A stretch of 64,000 nucleotides of DNA from Mesotoga sp. BH458_6_3_2_1 (GTDB taxonomy: Bacteria; Thermotogota; Thermotogae; Petrotogales; Kosmotogaceae), in contig NZ_JFHL01000009.1 of NCBI RefSeq assembly GCF_003664995.1, forward strand, positions 62,001 to 126,000, given 5' to 3'. Positions 61,443 to 64,000 of the stretch are shown piece by piece (the stretch's first letter is position 1; every line of letters begins with the position of its first letter). The translations under genes were made by a program, and so were the position numbers. Under the pieces are notes generated by a model, which saw only the letters and a list, made by a program, of their open reading frames with translations, made no database searches and was not told the DNA's origin.

Positions 61443-62916
61443 CGACAACAGAGATAATAATAATTCCAAGGGCCGAACTTAAGAACCTTGCCTCCAGTAG
61501 ATAGCGGCTTCCATTTAGTCTGTAGATGGCAACTGCAAAGGTAGGGAAGTCTTTGCTCCCGAGTATGAGCGACCCACCAAATTCGCCCATAGAAATGGCG
61601 AAGACTACAGTTACCGCGTAAATGATCGTGCTTCTAAAGAAAGGGATTATCATATACCATACGCGCGCAAGCTTAGAAGCTCCGTCGAGTTGTGCCGCCT
61701 CCAGGAAGGCAAGCTCTGCACCGATCACCTGACCACTTATGTAGTTCAAAGCAACGGGCAACGAGATAACTATGTAAAGCAGCGCCAACAGCAGTGGAAC
61801 AGGGAAACTTCCAAATGCTGTGAGATACGAAACGGCAAGAATCGAAGGCGTTACGGACAGAGCGATCAATGACACAATTCTTAGATATCTCGAGCCTCGA
61901 GAGGTGCCCCTTGCTTGCCACGAAAGAAAAAAGGCAATCGCTACGGTCACAACGGCTGCAAGAAACGAAAGCGTTATTGAATTGACCAATGTGTTTACCA
62001 ATCCCGTTCCGAGAAGCACAAGCTTTTCTGCAAACAGCTTCGTTATTCTCCCGAAGATGAATTCTTTTCTTGTCCAGTCGTAGAATGAACTGAAGAGAGC
62101 GCCAAGAATCGGTATCCATTCGAAGAGGACAAATAGCCATGAGTAGATGCCCGTGAATCTGTTCTTTTCCAGATACTGCTCACCCTGCTCAAAGGATGAG
62201 CTCTTCTCGCTCAGTGAAATGAGTAATCCGAACAGCATTATGAATATGAATTGAACTACTGCAAGAACGACTGCGTTCTGCGGTGCCGCCAACAGTCTGA
62301 AATTCATGTAGATTGAAACTTCCAGGGTAGCGAATTGCGCCCCACCCAATATCAGGACAACGGCAAAAGAGGTGAAACAATAGGTGAAGATTAGAAGCGC
62401 GGAATTGATAATTGCCGGAGTGACAAGAGGTAGTTCTACTCGCAGAAGTCTTCGCATTCTCCCTGATCCATCTATCTTGGAACTCTCTAGAACATCTGTG
62501 GGCAACCTTCTTAGTGCATTCCCAAGAACTAGTATGACAATAGGTGCGTTGTAGAAGACGTGTCCAAGTAAAACTGCCCCCATAGAATAAAGAATCTGTA
62601 CCCTCTCCAGACCGGCAAAAGACATCAGGTTGTTGAAGAGCCCATTCCTGCCGTAAACTGCCAGGAAACCTATTGCCATCGATATGCTGGGAAAGAAGAA
62701 CGGTATATAGGTTGTTATGCCCAATAGACGGGAAAGACGACCCTTGCTTCTGGCATAGTGCACTGCCGCTGGGAAACCGACAATCATTGCCAAAAATGTA
62801 CTGAGAAGCGCCTGCTTGAGCGTGAACCCGGCAATCGATTTGAACGAAGCTGATGAAATCACTGCAAAGATCGTATCTAGCTTCAGATTTCCGAAGGCAA
62901 AGAATAACGGCAGCAA
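61387..62916 (-). CDS. thiP: Thiamine ABC transporter permease (ThiP-like)
   Basis: A 509-residue fused permease with about twelve membrane segments and two EAA loops (DVLESSKIDGSGRMRRLLRVEL near 150 and ELAFLEAAQLDGASKLARVW near 400), the two-in-one layout of ThiP and iron permeases. The assignment to thiamine follows from the ThiB-like gene and TPP riboswitch upstream. The first ATG/GTG/TTG in frame is TTG 62916, but it would cut the first membrane helix; the frame is open to 62970, and CTG 62952, eight bases from AAAGG, would give a complete helix. No ThiQ ATPase follows. Confidence 0.85.
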   Translation of the reverse strand: MLPLFFAFGNLKLDTIFAVISSASFKSIAGFTLKQALLSTFLAMIVGFPAAVHYARSKGRLSRLLGITTYIPFFFPSISMAIGFLAVYGRNGLFNNLMSFAGLERVQILYSMGAVLLGHVFYNAPIVILVLGNALRRLPTDVLESSKIDGSGRMRRLLRVELPLVTPAIINSALLIFTYCFTSFAVVLILGGAQFATLEVSIYMNFRLLAAPQNAVVLAVVQFIFIMLFGLLISLSEKSSSFEQGEQYLEKNRFTGIYSWLFVLFEWIPILGALFSSFYDWTRKEFIFGRITKLFAEKLVLLGTGLVNTLVNSITLSFLAAVVTVAIAFFLSWQARGTSRGSRYLRIVSLIALSVTPSILAVSYLTAFGSFPVPLLLALLYIVISLPVALNYISGQVIGAELAFLEAAQLDGASKLARVWYMIIPFFRSTIIYAVTVVFAISMGEFGGSLILGSKDFPTFAVAIYRLNGSRYLLEARFLSSALGIIIISVVAISRWFAQRPERSIRSTP

Positions 62917-62956
62917 AACAACGGCCGCGATGCCGACTGCAGATATTGTCAGGGAT

Positions 62957-63934
62957 TTACCTTTCGTAAATTACCTCTTCCCACTTGGAGATGAGTTCGG
63001 AAAGATCCACCCCGGCAGATAATTTCAAGATCTTCTCCGGCTTTACGGCATAATCGAAGGCCGGGGGCATTTCGACGTCAATTACGGGAAACATCCACTG
63101 GTTAAGGGGAATATGACGCTGAAAGTCCTCACTTAGAAGAAAGTCCATGAACATTTCAGCATCGTGCAAATTCTGCGTCAATCTTATGATTCCCGCTCCC
63201 TCAATCTGGACGTAACCCCTGCCTTCCGGAATTACTGTCATGTATATCGATTCTCCATAATAATGCATTGAATATGCTCCATCTGTGGCATAGGAAACCA
63301 TTATTGGAGCCTCGCCGGACTCGAATTTCTGGAAAGAGTCATCCCACCCCAGAGAGACTGTGAGTATTGAAGGCTTGAAGGCCTGCCAGAATTCCTCGAA
63401 TCGCTCGCCAAAAAGCAGGTAAGTCCAGGCGAGGAAAGATAGACCGGTACTCGAGGTTCTGGGATCTTGAATAATCACGCTCCTTCGATACTCCGGCCCG
63501 GTTAGATCCCAAATCGTTTCAATAGGCTCTTTTATCTGGCTAGTATCACATATTAGCGCGATCCCTCCGAAATCATACGGGGTTAGTCTCCACTGACTAT
63601 CGAGCAGAAGATCCTGATCGATGATCTTCTCATAGCCCTGGGGTCTGTAAGAAAGAAAGATACCTTCTTCGAAGGCTCGTCTCGAAAGAAGGTTGTCAAT
63701 TCCAATCACGACATCTCCATCGAAATTCTCACGCTCGGAGATAATCAAGCTCAGCAGAGAACCCGAATCTCCAACAGCGCGAAACTCCACGGCAATTCCC
63801 GTCTTTTCTGTAAATTTCGCAAAAGTCTCCTGGGCCAGCGGTTGAAGGGAATCGTATGAATAAATCTTGAGCGGCAACAATGTCGAAAATGGAATGAAGA
63901 GGATCAATGATAAGACCAAAAATGTTCTTCTCAT
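62957..63934 (-). CDS. thiB: Thiamine ABC transporter binding protein (ThiB/TbpA-like)
   Basis: A 325-residue extracytoplasmic binding protein with signal peptide MRRTFLVLSLILFIPFSTLL. The mature start LKIYSYDSLQPLAQETFAKF and NFDGDVVIGIDN follow the ThiB/TbpA pattern. TTG 63949 opens the frame, but ATG 63934 lies after GGAGGTG and begins the signal peptide. The gene follows a TPP riboswitch whose expression platform can mask that ribosome binding site, which supports thiamine (or a phosphate ester) as substrate. Related iron-binding proteins share the fold, so the riboswitch is the main evidence. Confidence 0.88.
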   Translation of the reverse strand: MRRTFLVLSLILFIPFSTLLPLKIYSYDSLQPLAQETFAKFTEKTGIAVEFRAVGDSGSLLSLIISERENFDGDVVIGIDNLLSRRAFEEGIFLSYRPQGYEKIIDQDLLLDSQWRLTPYDFGGIALICDTSQIKEPIETIWDLTGPEYRRSVIIQDPRTSSTGLSFLAWTYLLFGERFEEFWQAFKPSILTVSLGWDDSFQKFESGEAPIMVSYATDGAYSMHYYGESIYMTVIPEGRGYVQIEGAGIIRLTQNLHDAEMFMDFLLSEDFQRHIPLNQWMFPVIDVEMPPAFDYAVKPEKILKLSAGVDLSELISKWEEVIYER

Positions 63935-63939
63935 AAAAA

Positions 63940-64000
63940 ACACCTCCAAAAGAGATTACCGGAGGCGCTATCCATGGCCGTCCCTACGCCGGTGCTAACC
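63940..64000 (-). promoter_or_regulatory. TPP riboswitch (THI element), 3' part and expression platform
   Basis: On the minus strand GCACCGGCGTAGGGAC (63984-63996) matches the conserved 3' half of the TPP aptamer; the 5' part lies beyond the window. Behind it CGCCTCC (63960-63968 region) can pair with the thiB ribosome binding site GGAGGTG over seven bases, indicating control of translation start. Confidence 0.8.

Overview
The window reads as a chromosomal segment of a Thermotogota bacterium, most likely order Kosmotogales and close to Mesotoga. This is an inference from gene content and order, not a database result. Supporting signs are a maltosyltransferase resembling the Thermotoga maritima enzyme, SpoVS, a Thermotoga-like gene order from a pfkB sugar kinase through mtaB, a class IV aminotransferase, dciA, gyrB, an FtsQ-position gene, ftsA and ftsZ to a pilB-type ATPase, frequent TTG/GTG starts with strong GGAGG ribosome binding sites, and gene-poor islands of short palindromic repeats.

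Layout. 1-5.5 kb: the start of a secreted protein, a 24-codon leader ORF with an attenuator-like terminator before rsgA, a first repeat island, tmRNA (minus), a sigma-54-type activator, ksgA and tRNA-Ser(GGA). 5.6-9.7 kb: glmM and uvrA, overlapping. 9.7-10.6 kb: repeat island II. 10.6-19.4 kb: a wHTH protein, then on the minus strand an esterase-like hydrolase, a secreted PHP phosphoesterase, a UgpBEA-like ABC importer without ATPase, and a 7TM-PAS-PAS-GGDEF protein. 19.4-20.7 kb: repeat island III. 20.7-26.4 kb: a PC4-like protein, a Gfo/Idh/MocA oxidoreductase, an orphan ABC ATPase, a five-tRNA cluster (Pro, Gly, Arg, His, Arg), spoVS, mmtA and tRNA-Ser(CGA).

26.5-42.5 kb is core machinery on the plus strand: rplU-rpmA-rplM-rpsI, dnaG-rpoD, a small ORF, a degenerate ABC ATPase, a PfkB kinase, a CBS protein, mtaB, a class IV aminotransferase, dciA, gyrB, an FtsQ-like protein, ftsA, ftsZ and a pilB-type ATPase. 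42.7-48 kb is an ornithine catabolic operon (ord-ortA-ortB-oraS-oraE) preceded by three helically phased 10-bp direct repeats and a good promoter. It is followed by a LarE-like PP-loop protein, a HAD phosphatase, lnt and a CoA-binding protein. 51.8-52.4 kb: repeat island IV. 52.4-57 kb (minus): fur, pheS, pheT and an inositol-phosphatase-family gene in one overlapping run. 57.1-59.1 kb (minus): an ECF sigma factor, a membrane anti-sigma-like protein and a secreted RseB/LolA-like protein, with an ECF-type promoter immediately upstream. The window ends with an M18 aminopeptidase and nth (plus), then a thiamine ABC importer (thiB-thiP, minus) headed by a TPP riboswitch cut by the window edge.

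The most unusual material is in the repeat islands. Two kinds of short hairpin array (constant spacer GCCAGT, and constant spacer GCCTTGCGTCC with loop TGNTCTT) keep their spacers and loops while the stems change in a base-pair-preserving way between units and between copies. Starts given here were chosen from visible ribosome binding sites where the longest reading frame looked too long.
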